Below, piece by piece: positions 55,823 through 63,935 of a stretch of 64,000 nt of DNA (the stretch's first letter is position 1; every line of letters starts with the position of its first letter). The DNA is taken from positions 48,225 through 112,224 of the forward strand of contig NZ_LMPU01000015.1 of assembly GCF_001423945.1 (NCBI RefSeq), in the 5' to 3' direction. Origin of the DNA: Pedobacter sp. Leaf194. Its GTDB lineage: Bacteria > Bacteroidota > Bacteroidia > Sphingobacteriales > Sphingobacteriaceae. The translations under genes were made by a program, and so were the position numbers. The notes under the pieces were generated by a model. That model was not told where the DNA came from, ran no database searches, and saw nothing but the letters and a program-made list of their open reading frames with translations.

Positions 55823-56591
55823 GCTGTGCCTCTTTTAAGAATATGTCTGAATGCGCCAATCTGATTTCCAAAAACTTTGTATATGCCTGCCGATGTTCTT
55901 CTTTTGTTGCAAAAACATTTTCTCCTTCCAGCCAAACATCAGGTATTAGCGACACTATCGATTGAATGTGTTCGGGCTTTAGCAGCGACCTGAACTCTCG
56001 ATCAACTTCTTCTAAATCGGCCGCCCAGGGTAATAATACGTGATCTTTAATTAAGGCAAATGGACGCCTGGCTTGCTCTTCCCAGTTTTGCCATGAATGA
56101 TGGAAATATAATGATGCACCATGATCTATAAGCCATAACTCTTTGTGCCACACTAACATATTGGTATTGCGGCATGTTCTATCCATATTGGTTAGAAAAC
56201 AATCTAACCAGACAATCTGAGATGCTAATTTTGAATCGATTTTTGTAACTGTCGCATCGAAAGTTATGGCACCAGACAGATAATGCAGCGCCAAATTTAG
56301 GCCCACACTTGCCTTTAACAAATCCTGTATTTCTTCATCTGGCTCAGTTCTTCCAAATGCTTCATCCAAATCTGCAAAAACTAGTTCAGGCACTTTTAAG
56401 CCCAAAATCCGGGCAACTTCGCCTCCAATTAATTCAGCGATCAACGCACGGGCACCCTGCCCCGCCCCGCGAAACTTCAATACATACAGAAATCCGTCGT
56501 CGGCTTCCGCAATGGCAGGCATTGAGCCACCTTCTCTTAAGGGCGTAACGTAGCGGGTTACGTTAACTGTTCTAAGCTGAATATTGTTCAT
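55800..56591 (-). CDS. HipA-like kinase (HipA_2 family)
   Basis: 263 residues. Kinase residues can be placed: Lys39 (YVLKF, ATP), Asp130 and Asp137 with Asn142 in WLDCFLTNMDRTCRNTNML, and Asp156 in LIDHGAS (Mg binding). The fold resembles HipA, a Ser/Thr kinase that phosphorylates glutamyl-tRNA synthetase, but the length is shorter and no HipB-type helix-turn-helix gene adjoins. The next two genes encode DUF3037 and an SF1 helicase. A -7 box TAAGTTTG (minus strand, complement 56604-56611) lies 12 bases before the ATG. Confidence 0.82.
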   Translation of the reverse strand: MNNIQLRTVNVTRYVTPLREGGSMPAIAEADDGFLYVLKFRGAGQGARALIAELIGGEVARILGLKVPELVFADLDEAFGRTEPDEEIQDLLKASVGLNLALHYLSGAITFDATVTKIDSKLASQIVWLDCFLTNMDRTCRNTNMLVWHKELWLIDHGASLYFHHSWQNWEEQARRPFALIKDHVLLPWAADLEEVDREFRSLLKPEHIQSIVSLIPDVWLEGENVFATKEEHRQAYTKFLEIRLAHSDIFLKEAQHARETLI

Positions 56592-56784
56592 AAATTATAA
56601 GTGCAAACTTAAGAGAATTACAGCATATAATTTACTGCGAACAGATGAGGAATGTTCTGGAGTGTCAACACGTGGTGATAAACCCAATAAAAAACGGAAT
56701 ATCAGCGAGTTGGTCGAAAATAACAAGGCGACATATTTCGAGTTCAAACAACATCAAAAATAAATCGCCAGGTTAACAGGAGAT

Positions 56785-56982
56785 TTAAAAAGATTCGTAG
56801 TTATGCAAAAAATTCATGCCTGCAGGCGTAATTGATGAAGACCATTGAACGGCCTCCCGGTCTATTTTAATGTAACCTAAATTTTCAAGTTCTTCGTATT
56901 GTTCGTCCATTCCACCAAGAATCGAAGAACTAACTTGCTGTTCAATAACCTCAAGTAAAGATTTTATTTCTGCTCGTTCCAT
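56785..56982 (-). CDS. Small winged-helix-like protein
   Basis: 65 residues: helix (about 1-18), then a Glu-rich turn EQYEELENLGYIKID and a final AVQWSSSITPAGMNFLHNYE. The last part resembles the recognition end of winged-helix domains (ITP.G..FL). Possibly a DNA-binding fragment or regulator, no signal peptide. A copy of the 8-mer TTAAACAA (57000-57007) lies 18 bases upstream. No close family recognised. Confidence 0.5.
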   Translation of the reverse strand: MERAEIKSLLEVIEQQVSSSILGGMDEQYEELENLGYIKIDREAVQWSSSITPAGMNFLHNYESF

Positions 56983-57123
56983 TATATTTTGATTTTTTAT
57001 TAAACAAGCACTGAAGAAAAAAGTTTCGAAACGCTAACGGCTCCCAATTTATATGCTTCAGCAACAACCTCAAAAAACCTTTAGCCGGTTTATCGGTTTT
57101 AAATATATCCATCAATAAATTTA

Positions 57124-57504
57124 ATGAACACACCTATATATTATTTATTTATCTTGGCACTACCTGTAGCATGCGTTGCCTGGACTGTTACCAAAGAGGA
57201 GATTTTTCGTGAAGCACGGGAATTTTGTATTGGCCGATCGAAAAATTGCGATAAGCTTATTAAGCGAAAGTTTTTCTACGTGTTTACCTGCGAATATTGT
57301 TTTAGTCATTACGTAACAATTCTTCTTTTAATTGCAACAAAATACACGTTGGTTTATCCGGATTGGCGAGGATATATCATTGCTGGCTTTTCGATAGTTT
57401 GGATTGCAAACATCTACATGAGCCTTTATAATCTAATCAGAATTGATTTAAAGAAAGAAAAAATCAGGGCACAAAAAGAGGAATCAGAGTTAAAAAATAA
57501 TTGA
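57124..57504 (+). CDS. Small membrane protein with CxxC motif, DUF1360-like
   Basis: 126 residues with two or three hydrophobic segments (about 5-22, 62-77 and 82-105). A VFTCEYCFSHYVTILLL motif (about 53-69) resembles the CGFC..FW segment of DUF1360 membrane proteins. The N-terminus carries Glu and Cys (FCIGRSKNC), and the C-terminus is a charged helix. It begins a likely operon with the KTSC and Nei-like genes. Function unknown. Confidence 0.65.
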   Translation: MNTPIYYLFILALPVACVAWTVTKEEIFREAREFCIGRSKNCDKLIKRKFFYVFTCEYCFSHYVTILLLIATKYTLVYPDWRGYIIAGFSIVWIANIYMSLYNLIRIDLKKEKIRAQKEESELKNN

Positions 57505-57511
57505 TTTTGTT

Positions 57512-57715
57512 ATGCCATCTACAGTTATAAAAAACTTTAGCTATGATGAAAAATCGAAATCATTAACAATAATTTTCGTTACAGGATTGGTTTACAGCTA
57601 CAAAAAGGTTCCAAAAAAGGTGTTTGAAATGCTGAAGGCAGCTGGTTCGAAAGGAAGGTATTTTAACTATAACATTAAAGAGCAGTATCGATTCGAAAAA
57701 ATAGAAGAAATCTAA
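57512..57715 (+). CDS. KTSC-domain protein
   Basis: 67 residues matching the KTSC domain: IKNFSYDEKSKSLTIIF and VYSYKKVPKKVFEMLKAA, then SKGRYFNYNIKEQYRF. KTSC proteins are small, often near nucleic-acid genes; the biochemical role is unknown. It lies between the DUF1360-like and Nei-like genes, with gaps of 7 and 1 bases, so it is probably co-transcribed and translationally coupled with them. Confidence 0.85.
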   Translation: MPSTVIKNFSYDEKSKSLTIIFVTGLVYSYKKVPKKVFEMLKAAGSKGRYFNYNIKEQYRFEKIEEI

Positions 57716-57716
57716 C

Positions 57717-58451
57717 ATGCCAGAAGGTCCATCAATAGTAATTTTAAGGGAACACATCGAAACACTTCATTTGAAAGGTCAGGAAATTTTGGAAGTTTCC
57801 GGTAATGTAAAAACCATAGATAAAGATTTGCTTCTCCACAAAAAGGTTAAAGACTTTAAATCCTGGGGAAAACATTTCCTAATTATTTTCGACAAATTTA
57901 CAATCCGAATCCATCTGCTGATGTTTGGCACCTACCTTTTTGACGACGAAAAATCCACTCCTCTAAAACTGGGTTTAACGTTTAAAAATCATCAGGTTAA
58001 TTTTTATACCTGCGACATCAGGCTAATTGCCGGCGACATTAAAAAGACATATGATTTCTCGGCAGATATTATGGCCAGTGAATGGAAACCCGCAAAGGCA
58101 ATAAAAAAACTCAAAGAACTTCCTGACGAGCTTATTTGCGATGAATTACTAAACCAAACAATATTTTCCGGAGTCGGTAATATTATCAAGAACGAGGTGC
58201 TATATCGTTCAAAAATTCATCCTCTGAGTGAGATTAAAAATATCCCGCTGGCAAAGCTAAAATTACTGGTAAAACAAGTAAGTGTTTATGGCTACGAGTT
58301 TTTGGAACAAAAGAAAGCGGGAACTTTAAAGAAACATTGGCTCGTGTATTCAAAAAAAGAATGCCCGTTGGGTCATCCGATACAAAAATCACTAATGGGT
58401 AAATCTCAAAGGCAAACCCATTATTGCGATGGTTGTCAGAAACGATATTGA
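57717..58451 (+). CDS. DNA glycosylase/AP lyase, Fpg/Nei family
   Basis: 244 residues. N-terminus MPEGPSIVIL with catalytic Pro2 and Glu3. The H2TH motif is seen in FSGVGNIIKNEVLYRSKIHPLS (about 157-178). The C-terminal zinc finger is CPLGH ... CDGC (about 217-242) with His in the second position. It removes oxidised pyrimidines or purines and cuts the AP site. Shorter than E. coli Nei (263) but complete. It ends the three-gene operon at 57124-58451. Confidence 0.88.
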   Translation: MPEGPSIVILREHIETLHLKGQEILEVSGNVKTIDKDLLLHKKVKDFKSWGKHFLIIFDKFTIRIHLLMFGTYLFDDEKSTPLKLGLTFKNHQVNFYTCDIRLIAGDIKKTYDFSADIMASEWKPAKAIKKLKELPDELICDELLNQTIFSGVGNIIKNEVLYRSKIHPLSEIKNIPLAKLKLLVKQVSVYGYEFLEQKKAGTLKKHWLVYSKKECPLGHPIQKSLMGKSQRQTHYCDGCQKRY

Positions 58452-58493
58452 TTGGGCCGTTAATCAGTAAAAAGTAAAGAAATTTTTAAAAAA

Positions 58494-58524
58494 TTTGGTT
58501 TTTGAATAAGTAGATCTATATTTG
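58494..58524 (+). promoter_or_regulatory. Promoter of candidate small RNA
   Basis: TTTG (58494-58497), exactly 19 bases, then TATATTTG (58517-58524): a full match to the Bacteroidota promoter consensus. It faces no protein-coding gene; a strong terminator follows within about 60 bases. Confidence 0.75.
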
Positions 58525-58529
58525 CTCTT

Positions 58530-58585
58530 GAGAGCGTTAATTTAGATGCGGGTATACGACGAAAGTTGTATGCCCGTTTTTTTTT
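58530..58585 (+). ncRNA. Candidate small RNA between the Nei and idi genes
   Basis: A consensus promoter (58494-58524) is followed about 25 bases later by a 12 bp stem (58549-58560 with 58565-58576, two G-U pairs) closed by a GAAA tetraloop and nine T (58577-58585). A transcript of about 55 bases is predicted. Its U-run overlaps the idi stop codon on the other strand. It could alternatively be the read-through terminator of the Nei-like gene, but the perfect promoter in between favours a separate small RNA. No known family is recognised. Confidence 0.6.
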
Positions 58586-59102
58586 AGTCCACTTTCACGA
58601 CCTCAATAACGCGTTCTAAACATATCTTAAGCCATGGAGTGTACTTATCAGGGTTGCGCTGCACATCTTCCAAAAGGAAATCGAGGTCTACATATTTGTA
58701 AGATTCCACTTCCTCGGTATTGATCACCGGACTGTCATCTGAAATTCCAAAGAAAACATGATCTAATTCGTGTTCGATTAAACCATCGTTGAATGTCGCT
58801 TTATAAGTAAAGTTAAATCCGTAACTTAAAGCACATTCCATGCCCATCTCTTCGCTGAGGCGTCGCATTGCTGCAGCTTCGTTTAATTCTCCAGGACGCG
58901 GGTGACTGCAGCAAGTGTTCGTCCACAACCCCGCAGAATGGTATTTGTGGGCTGCCCGTTGCTGCAAAAGCAGTTCTCTTTTTGAGTTAAAAATAAAAAC
59001 CGAAAACGCCCGATGTAGCAAGCCTTTCTCATGAGCTTCCATCTTCTCCATCTGCCCTATGGCCGTATCGCTCCTATCCACAAGAATAACTTGTTCAATC
59101 AT
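58584..59102 (-). CDS. idi: Isopentenyl-diphosphate delta-isomerase, type I
   Basis: 172 residues, a NUDIX-fold enzyme with the active-site Cys in TNTCCSHP (Cys64-Cys65), the metal-binding Glu region in AAAMRRLSEEMG, and an EHELDHVF segment (about 112-119). It interconverts IPP and DMAPP, supplying carotenoid precursors. It lies 47 bases from crtB, with a -7 box TACCTTTG (minus strand, complement 59136-59143) in the gap, so it may have a promoter of its own in addition to the carH-crtB one. Confidence 0.95.
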   Translation of the reverse strand: MIEQVILVDRSDTAIGQMEKMEAHEKGLLHRAFSVFIFNSKRELLLQQRAAHKYHSAGLWTNTCCSHPRPGELNEAAAMRRLSEEMGMECALSYGFNFTYKATFNDGLIEHELDHVFFGISDDSPVINTEEVESYKYVDLDFLLEDVQRNPDKYTPWLKICLERVIEVVKVD

Positions 59103-59149
59103 TGTTTACGAAAAGTCTTTAAGGATGAATAAATGCAAAGGTAAAATAA

Positions 59150-59986
59150 TTATATGGCGTTAAGTTTATGTCTTATCATCGAATCGAACATTAAGGCAAT
59201 TTTTCTATGGTTTGATATTCTTATTCTTTCCGTCATAATCCTGTCAGCTGTTAAACCCTTAATTTTCGTAAATAGCTTTCTGTAATAGATATAGGATAAG
59301 TAAACGCCATTTCGAGATGAGTACGGCAACATTTTAATGCCCAAAAGCGCTTGCTCAAATTCCTGTTCAATGTCTGCTTCTATTTCCTTTTTTTGCCTGT
59401 CGCAAAATGCTGCCAAATTTACGTTAGGAAAATAGCTTCTGTTAAGCGATTGACTGTCGGCTTTCAAATCCCGCAAAAAATTTACCTTTTGAAACGCTGA
59501 ACCTAACTTCATTGCAAATGGTTTTAGTCTTTCATACTCTGCCTCATCGCCATTTGTAAACACGTTTAAACACATTAAGCCCACAACCTCTGCCGAGCCA
59601 AGGATGTAGGTATCATACAACTCGGGAGTATACGCTTTTTCAACCAAATCCATCTCCATACTGTTCAAAAACAGTTCGATGAGCCGATGATCAATCTGAA
59701 ACTCATTAACTACCCGTTGAAAGGAATTTAGTACCGGATTTAAACTAATTCCAAGTTGAATTGCTTCGTAGGTATCTTCTTTAAATTTTCTGAGCAAATA
59801 TTCTTTGTCAAAATCATGAAAACTATCTACAATTTCATCGGCCAGGCGCACAAAACCGTAAATGGAATAGATTGGCTGCCTCAATTTTTTACTAAGAAAG
59901 TATATTCCAAACGAGAAGCTTGTACTATACCTTTTCGTTGTTATTTTGCTGCATTCTGCAGACAATTTGTCGAATATATCTTTCAT
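59150..59986 (-). CDS. crtB: Phytoene synthase
   Basis: 278 residues of the trans-isoprenyl diphosphate synthase (squalene/phytoene) family: first acidic motif DEIVD (Asp50-Asp54) in RLADEIVDSF, second motif Asp173 and Asp177 in LRDLKADSQS. It joins two GGPP molecules to phytoene, the first committed carotenoid step. Its start overlaps the end of carH by four bases (ATGA), so the two are translationally coupled. No crtI or crtY lies in the window. Confidence 0.93.
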   Translation of the reverse strand: MKDIFDKLSAECSKITTKRYSTSFSFGIYFLSKKLRQPIYSIYGFVRLADEIVDSFHDFDKEYLLRKFKEDTYEAIQLGISLNPVLNSFQRVVNEFQIDHRLIELFLNSMEMDLVEKAYTPELYDTYILGSAEVVGLMCLNVFTNGDEAEYERLKPFAMKLGSAFQKVNFLRDLKADSQSLNRSYFPNVNLAAFCDRQKKEIEADIEQEFEQALLGIKMLPYSSRNGVYLSYIYYRKLFTKIKGLTADRIMTERIRISNHRKIALMFDSMIRHKLNAI

Positions 59987-60876
59987 ACAATAGGTTGATT
60001 TTCTATTAATTTTTCAAACGCATCAAGCGAATTAACTTGGGAAACGGTATCTCCCAGCGTGAGCTGCCTGATTAAATAATCGTTGCCGGCTAAATATATT
60101 TCAGCTGGTGAACAAGTTTCTCTCAGGTTATCTAAATATTTTTGAGCCTGCGCCTTAGGCTTGCTCCTGGTTACGAAAAGTAAAATCTTATTAATGCTAT
60201 TTTCCTGTAAAACTATCTTAACCGACTTTAACGGGACTTTAGATCCTAAATAAAAAACACCTTTTCCCGCTGCTTTCAACAAATAATTTGCAAACAGCAA
60301 ACCAATTTCGTGGTCCTCATCTTCTGGTAAAAACAGTAGCCACGTTTCTGTTGCGGATTCACTTAAAGGCAGCCTGTCAATTGCAGCATAAATTTTTTTC
60401 TTAATGATGTTGGTTAGAAAATGTTCCTGCGCCGGGCAAATATCGTCTTTTCGCCACATCAGCCCTAACCTTACTAAAATTGGGTAAATGATTTCACGAT
60501 AGGCATCTAAAATTCCAAACTTTGATATACAGTTTGTGAGCAGTTTGTCGAATCCAATTTCATTGTAGGCTAAACCCAGCTTTAACAATTGGCTAACGTA
60601 GTATTCAAACCTGGCCTGTTCTGGAGCGAGGCTCAGCTGCTCATTCAGCAAGCGTTCCATATCATTATTTGCAAGACTGCAAATTTTTGAAATTTTTAGT
60701 CCGCTCTGGTTCAAACTCGCAATATTAAGTAACTTCCTCAACTGGAAATCATCGTAAAGGCGGGTATTTCCCAACGTCCGCATTGGTTTTAATGCATTAT
60801 ACCTGCGTTCCCAAATCCGGATTGTGTGAGATTGAATTCCTGAAAGCTGCTCAAGGTCTGCTATAGAATAAAGCAT
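59983..60876 (-). CDS. carH: CarH-type MerR regulator with cobalamin-binding domain
   Basis: 297 residues. N-terminal MerR helix-turn-helix (about 1-70, IRIWERRYNALKPMRTLGNTRLY). A cobalamin-binding unit follows: Trp141-x9-Glu151-His152 in the four-helix part, and Glu187-x-His189-x-x-Gly192 in the Rossmann part, the CarH-type signatures. In other bacteria adenosylcobalamin drives tetramer formation in the dark and light breaks it, releasing repression of carotenoid genes. Position before crtB and idi supports the same role. Repeats that may be its operator lie at 60879-60937. Confidence 0.92.
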   Translation of the reverse strand: MLYSIADLEQLSGIQSHTIRIWERRYNALKPMRTLGNTRLYDDFQLRKLLNIASLNQSGLKISKICSLANNDMERLLNEQLSLAPEQARFEYYVSQLLKLGLAYNEIGFDKLLTNCISKFGILDAYREIIYPILVRLGLMWRKDDICPAQEHFLTNIIKKKIYAAIDRLPLSESATETWLLFLPEDEDHEIGLLFANYLLKAAGKGVFYLGSKVPLKSVKIVLQENSINKILLFVTRSKPKAQAQKYLDNLRETCSPAEIYLAGNDYLIRQLTLGDTVSQVNSLDAFEKLIENQPIV

Positions 60877-60878
60877 TT

Positions 60879-60937
60879 TTGTTTAAATATATCAATTAAA
60901 ACTTAAACAAAACAAAGTCGATTAAGTTTTTAAACAA
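60879..60937. promoter_or_regulatory. Candidate CarH operator: three copies of TTAAACAA
   Basis: Three copies of the 8-mer TTAAACAA lie in the 59 bases just upstream of the carH start: inverted at 60879-60886, direct at 60903-60910 and 60930-60937. The direct copies are 27 bases apart. They could be bound by CarH; no experiment or family consensus is claimed. Confidence 0.45.
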
Positions 60938-61034
60938 GCCAGGAATCAGTTCTTAGATTAATGCAGGCCAATATTTGTAGTAAAATAACTTTGCGGTAAC
61001 AAAAGAGAATAAATTCTATCTAAAAGCTACTGTT

Positions 61035-61066
61035 TCCGTTACGAAAGACAACTAAAACGTTACAAG
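61035..61066 (+). promoter_or_regulatory. Direct repeat resembling a LytTR-binding site
   Basis: TCCGTTACGAA (61035-61045) and AACGTTACAAG (61056-61066) start 21 bases apart, two helical turns. Both carry the core [AC][AC]CGTTAC. LytTR proteins bind paired 9-mers with a GTT core at such spacing. The site precedes a LytTR regulator by about 65 bases, suggesting autoregulation. Confidence 0.5.
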
Positions 61067-61130
61067 GAGATTTTTTTTTATAAATTAGAACTGTTAACCT
61101 AATTTGCACCCGTTTTAGCCGCTACCAAAT

Positions 61131-61871
61131 ATGATATTGAAGTGTATAGTTATTGATGATGAAATCCATGCACTTAATGGCATCAAATCCTATATCGGTA
61201 CGCTTAAAAATCTCCATTTGGTAAACGTATTTACAGATCCGTTGCAGGCACTAACGGAAATCGTTTCCGGACCAGATGTCGACATCATTTTTATGGATGT
61301 AGACATGCCGATGATTTCCGGTATTGAATTATCCAAAGCAGTTCGCCATAAAACAGCGAAGCTTGTTTTCACCACATCGCACAGCAAATACGCTTACGAA
61401 GCATTTGAAATGCATGCAAATGCTTATTTGTTAAAACCATATACCTTCGCAAGGTTTGCCGAAACAATTAACCGCCTTTTTCCTCAACTGCCCAGCCAGA
61501 TTCATTCTGCCGTAAAACGTGAGGAAGATTTTTTCTTCATTAGAAACAAAAACGACAATAATAACCTGATAAAGGTTCGTTATGAAGCAATTCTGGCGGT
61601 AGAAAGTTTGCAAAACTATGTTAGGATTTACACAATGAACGAAGTTATCGTATCGTACATTGGCCTCTCAGAAATTAAGGAAATTCTCAAAGACTTTCCA
61701 AATTTTATCCAGGCTCATCGTTCTTTCCTGATTTCGAAAAATCACATAGAAAAAGTTGATGGCAACACTGTAAAAATGCAGAACCAGCTAACAGTAAACT
61801 TAGGCAGTAATTATCGTGATGTGGTTTTAGCTTTCATCAAGGGAAAGACAATTAAAACCGGACGCTCTTAA
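61131..61871 (+). CDS. LytTR-family response regulator
   Basis: 246 residues. Receiver domain (about 1-120) with Asp9-Asp10, phosphorylation site Asp56 (FMDVDMP), Thr81 and Lys102. LytTR DNA-binding domain (about 140-240) with YVRIYTMNEVIVSY and FIQAHRSFLISKNHIEKVDG. It controls transcription after phosphorylation by its kinase, encoded 18 bases downstream. A tentative -7 box (TAATTTG near 61100) and paired GTT repeats lie upstream. Confidence 0.95.
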   Translation: MILKCIVIDDEIHALNGIKSYIGTLKNLHLVNVFTDPLQALTEIVSGPDVDIIFMDVDMPMISGIELSKAVRHKTAKLVFTTSHSKYAYEAFEMHANAYLLKPYTFARFAETINRLFPQLPSQIHSAVKREEDFFFIRNKNDNNNLIKVRYEAILAVESLQNYVRIYTMNEVIVSYIGLSEIKEILKDFPNFIQAHRSFLISKNHIEKVDGNTVKMQNQLTVNLGSNYRDVVLAFIKGKTIKTGRS

Positions 61872-61889
61872 CTGCTTTTTATTCCATCT

Positions 61890-62987
61890 ATGATTTCCGA
61901 ACAACGACTGAACTCTCCACCAACCCATCAATTTCTCAACTGGCTAAAGCTATACAAATACCATATTTTAGGTTGGGCGGTGTTTCTATTTTACGAAATT
62001 ATCATTGTAGGTCTTTACACCGGAACATTTGCCTCTATCGGTACTTACGTATTCCATTACCTGATAAACATTACGATATTTTATGTACATGCATTGCTGG
62101 TATTAAAACGTGGACTTGCTTCTCCAAAACACGTTTTCTGGAAGATGCCGCTCTTTATGCTTCTTGAAATTGCTACCTATTTGCTCGTGCTGTACCTTGC
62201 CTATGCAGTTTTAAATAAAAACTTCCACATTATCAGGGCGTTACAACCAAAGTTTGATAAGGCGTTCTTTTTAGGTGGAATTTTCAGAGCCGTCTACTTC
62301 ATCATATTCGGCACAGGTTATTATTTTTTAATCACTTTCATCAGCGAACGCAAAAAGACAGAGATACTGGAGCAACAGCGACTGAAGAATCTTATTCAGC
62401 TGGAAAAATCTGAAAATGCCTTTTTGCGAGCGCAGATACAGCCACATTTACTTTTTAATACCCTCGATTTTATTTATCAAAATGCCAAAGAAAATTCGCC
62501 ATTAGCAGCTGAAACGATTGTTGCGCTTTCCGGGATGATGCGGTATGCAGCCGATAGTAGCCATCGCGAAGATTTTATAACGCTTGGAGATGAAATTGAG
62601 CAGGTAGAAAATCTCATTAATCTGCACCAGCTGCGAAGCAATCATAATTTGCAAATCCAGCTGTCTTATGAAAATGAAATAAATGCTGCGAAAATAATTC
62701 CCATGATTTTGATAACGCTTGTGGAAAACATATTTAAACATGGAGCGTTGGGCGATATGACCAGACATGCAAATATTACGATCTACAAAGACGGAAACCA
62801 TCTGGTAATCGAGACGATAAATGCTACAAAAAATAAAGGTTTTAAAGATAAGCGCCCCGGAACCGGACTTGAAAATATTAGAAAGAGATTGGCTTACACC
62901 TACGGAGAAGATTATACAATGGAACACTATTTTAATGATAATGAACACTTTAATGTAAAAATAACCATAAATATTGGAAAAGTTTAG
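61890..62987 (+). CDS. LytS-type sensor histidine kinase
   Basis: 365 residues. Four membrane helices near 25-45, 52-72, 86-108 and 130-152, then a short coiled linker, phospho-acceptor His186 in QPHLLFNTLDF, an N-box in LVENIFKHGA (about 277-286) and a G-box in GTGLENIRKRL. It belongs to the His_kinase/LytS type that signals to LytTR regulators. It has no large periplasmic sensor domain, so it may sense membrane or lipid signals. It is flanked by two LytTR regulators. Confidence 0.93.
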   Translation: MISEQRLNSPPTHQFLNWLKLYKYHILGWAVFLFYEIIIVGLYTGTFASIGTYVFHYLINITIFYVHALLVLKRGLASPKHVFWKMPLFMLLEIATYLLVLYLAYAVLNKNFHIIRALQPKFDKAFFLGGIFRAVYFIIFGTGYYFLITFISERKKTEILEQQRLKNLIQLEKSENAFLRAQIQPHLLFNTLDFIYQNAKENSPLAAETIVALSGMMRYAADSSHREDFITLGDEIEQVENLINLHQLRSNHNLQIQLSYENEINAAKIIPMILITLVENIFKHGALGDMTRHANITIYKDGNHLVIETINATKNKGFKDKRPGTGLENIRKRLAYTYGEDYTMEHYFNDNEHFNVKITINIGKV

Positions 62988-63129
62988 AAAGAAAATCCTT
63001 AAATTAGCCTTAACTTATTGTCTGCATACACAAATTGACTAAAGTCTGTTTAGATAGCGCCCGATGTTGATAAATTGATCCTTTATTTTGAAAAAAATTT
63101 AAATTAAAATCTCAAATCCGATAATAACC

Positions 63130-63873
63130 ATGCCGATTAATTGTATTGCAATAGATGACGATTTCAATTCTCTCGAGAACCTGAATTCTTATTTAAAGAA
63201 TTTGCCAGATTTGCAAATGGTAAAAAGTTTTACTGACCCAATAAAGGCACTTACTGATATTTCCGTTGAGGATAAAGTCGACATTATATTTATGGATATC
63301 GAAATGCCAACCCTTTCGGGCATAGAACTTGCATCCTTATTAAGACAAAAAACCAAACACTTAATATTTACTACTGCTCATCCAAGATATGCTTTGGATG
63401 CCTTTAATGTTGCGGCAGATGCTTACCTGCTGAAACCATACACGATGCTCCACTTTGCCGAAACGATTAATAACCTATACCCTAACGAGAAATCAGTTAC
63501 AGGTGTAGTTGAAGACGATTTCTTTCTTATTCCCCTTAAAGATGGGCCAGAAGATTTAATTAAGATTGAGTTTGATGATTTAGTTGCTTTGGAGCAAATT
63601 AATGAGATGATTTATTTCAGAACGCTCACCCGCAACTACATGAGTTTCAAATTAAACTTTGATAAGCTTCTTGGCTTATTGCGAAACCACCCTGCTTTTA
63701 TTCAAGTAAATTCGAATGCAATAATCTCCAAACTACACATAAAAAGCTTTTTAGGCGATCAGATTGTTTTGGCTGGAGGTGTTTCAATTCCGCTGGCCAA
63801 TAAATTTAAGGAATCATTTGTTGAGTACGTAAAGCAAAATATCTTTGAATCAAAGTTGCTGAATGATAATTAA
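63130..63873 (+). CDS. Second LytTR-family response regulator
   Basis: 247 residues and close in layout to the first regulator (shared IAIDD/IVIDD, Asp56 in FMDIEMP, Lys102 in LLKPY, same length). LytTR domain at the C-terminus with FRTLTRNYMSF and FIQVNSNAIISKLHIKSF, more diverged than in the first regulator. It probably is the product of a local duplication. It follows the kinase gene by 142 bases and may have its own promoter. The IS element follows 19 bases after its stop. Confidence 0.93.
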   Translation: MPINCIAIDDDFNSLENLNSYLKNLPDLQMVKSFTDPIKALTDISVEDKVDIIFMDIEMPTLSGIELASLLRQKTKHLIFTTAHPRYALDAFNVAADAYLLKPYTMLHFAETINNLYPNEKSVTGVVEDDFFLIPLKDGPEDLIKIEFDDLVALEQINEMIYFRTLTRNYMSFKLNFDKLLGLLRNHPAFIQVNSNAIISKLHIKSFLGDQIVLAGGVSIPLANKFKESFVEYVKQNIFESKLLNDN

Positions 63874-63897
63874 AACAAAAGGCCGGTGATTTTACAC

Positions 63898-63935
63898 TGC
63901 CCCCAAAAAGTTAGACACTTATTGGGGGCATTTTT
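63898..63935 (+). terminator. Hairpin with T-run at the IS left end
   Basis: TGCCCCCAA (63898-63906) and TTGGGGGCA (63922-63930) form a perfect 9 bp stem followed by five T (63931-63935), directly before the transposase ATG. It could stop transcription entering from outside and shield the element. Confidence 0.6.

Noticed and set aside
55800..56591. HipA-HipB toxin-antitoxin system
   Set aside because: No helix-turn-helix HipB partner; the neighbour is DUF3037.
56951..57133. 60-codon minus-strand frame upstream of the small winged-helix gene
   Set aside because: Overlaps the real starts on both sides and has no recognisable feature.
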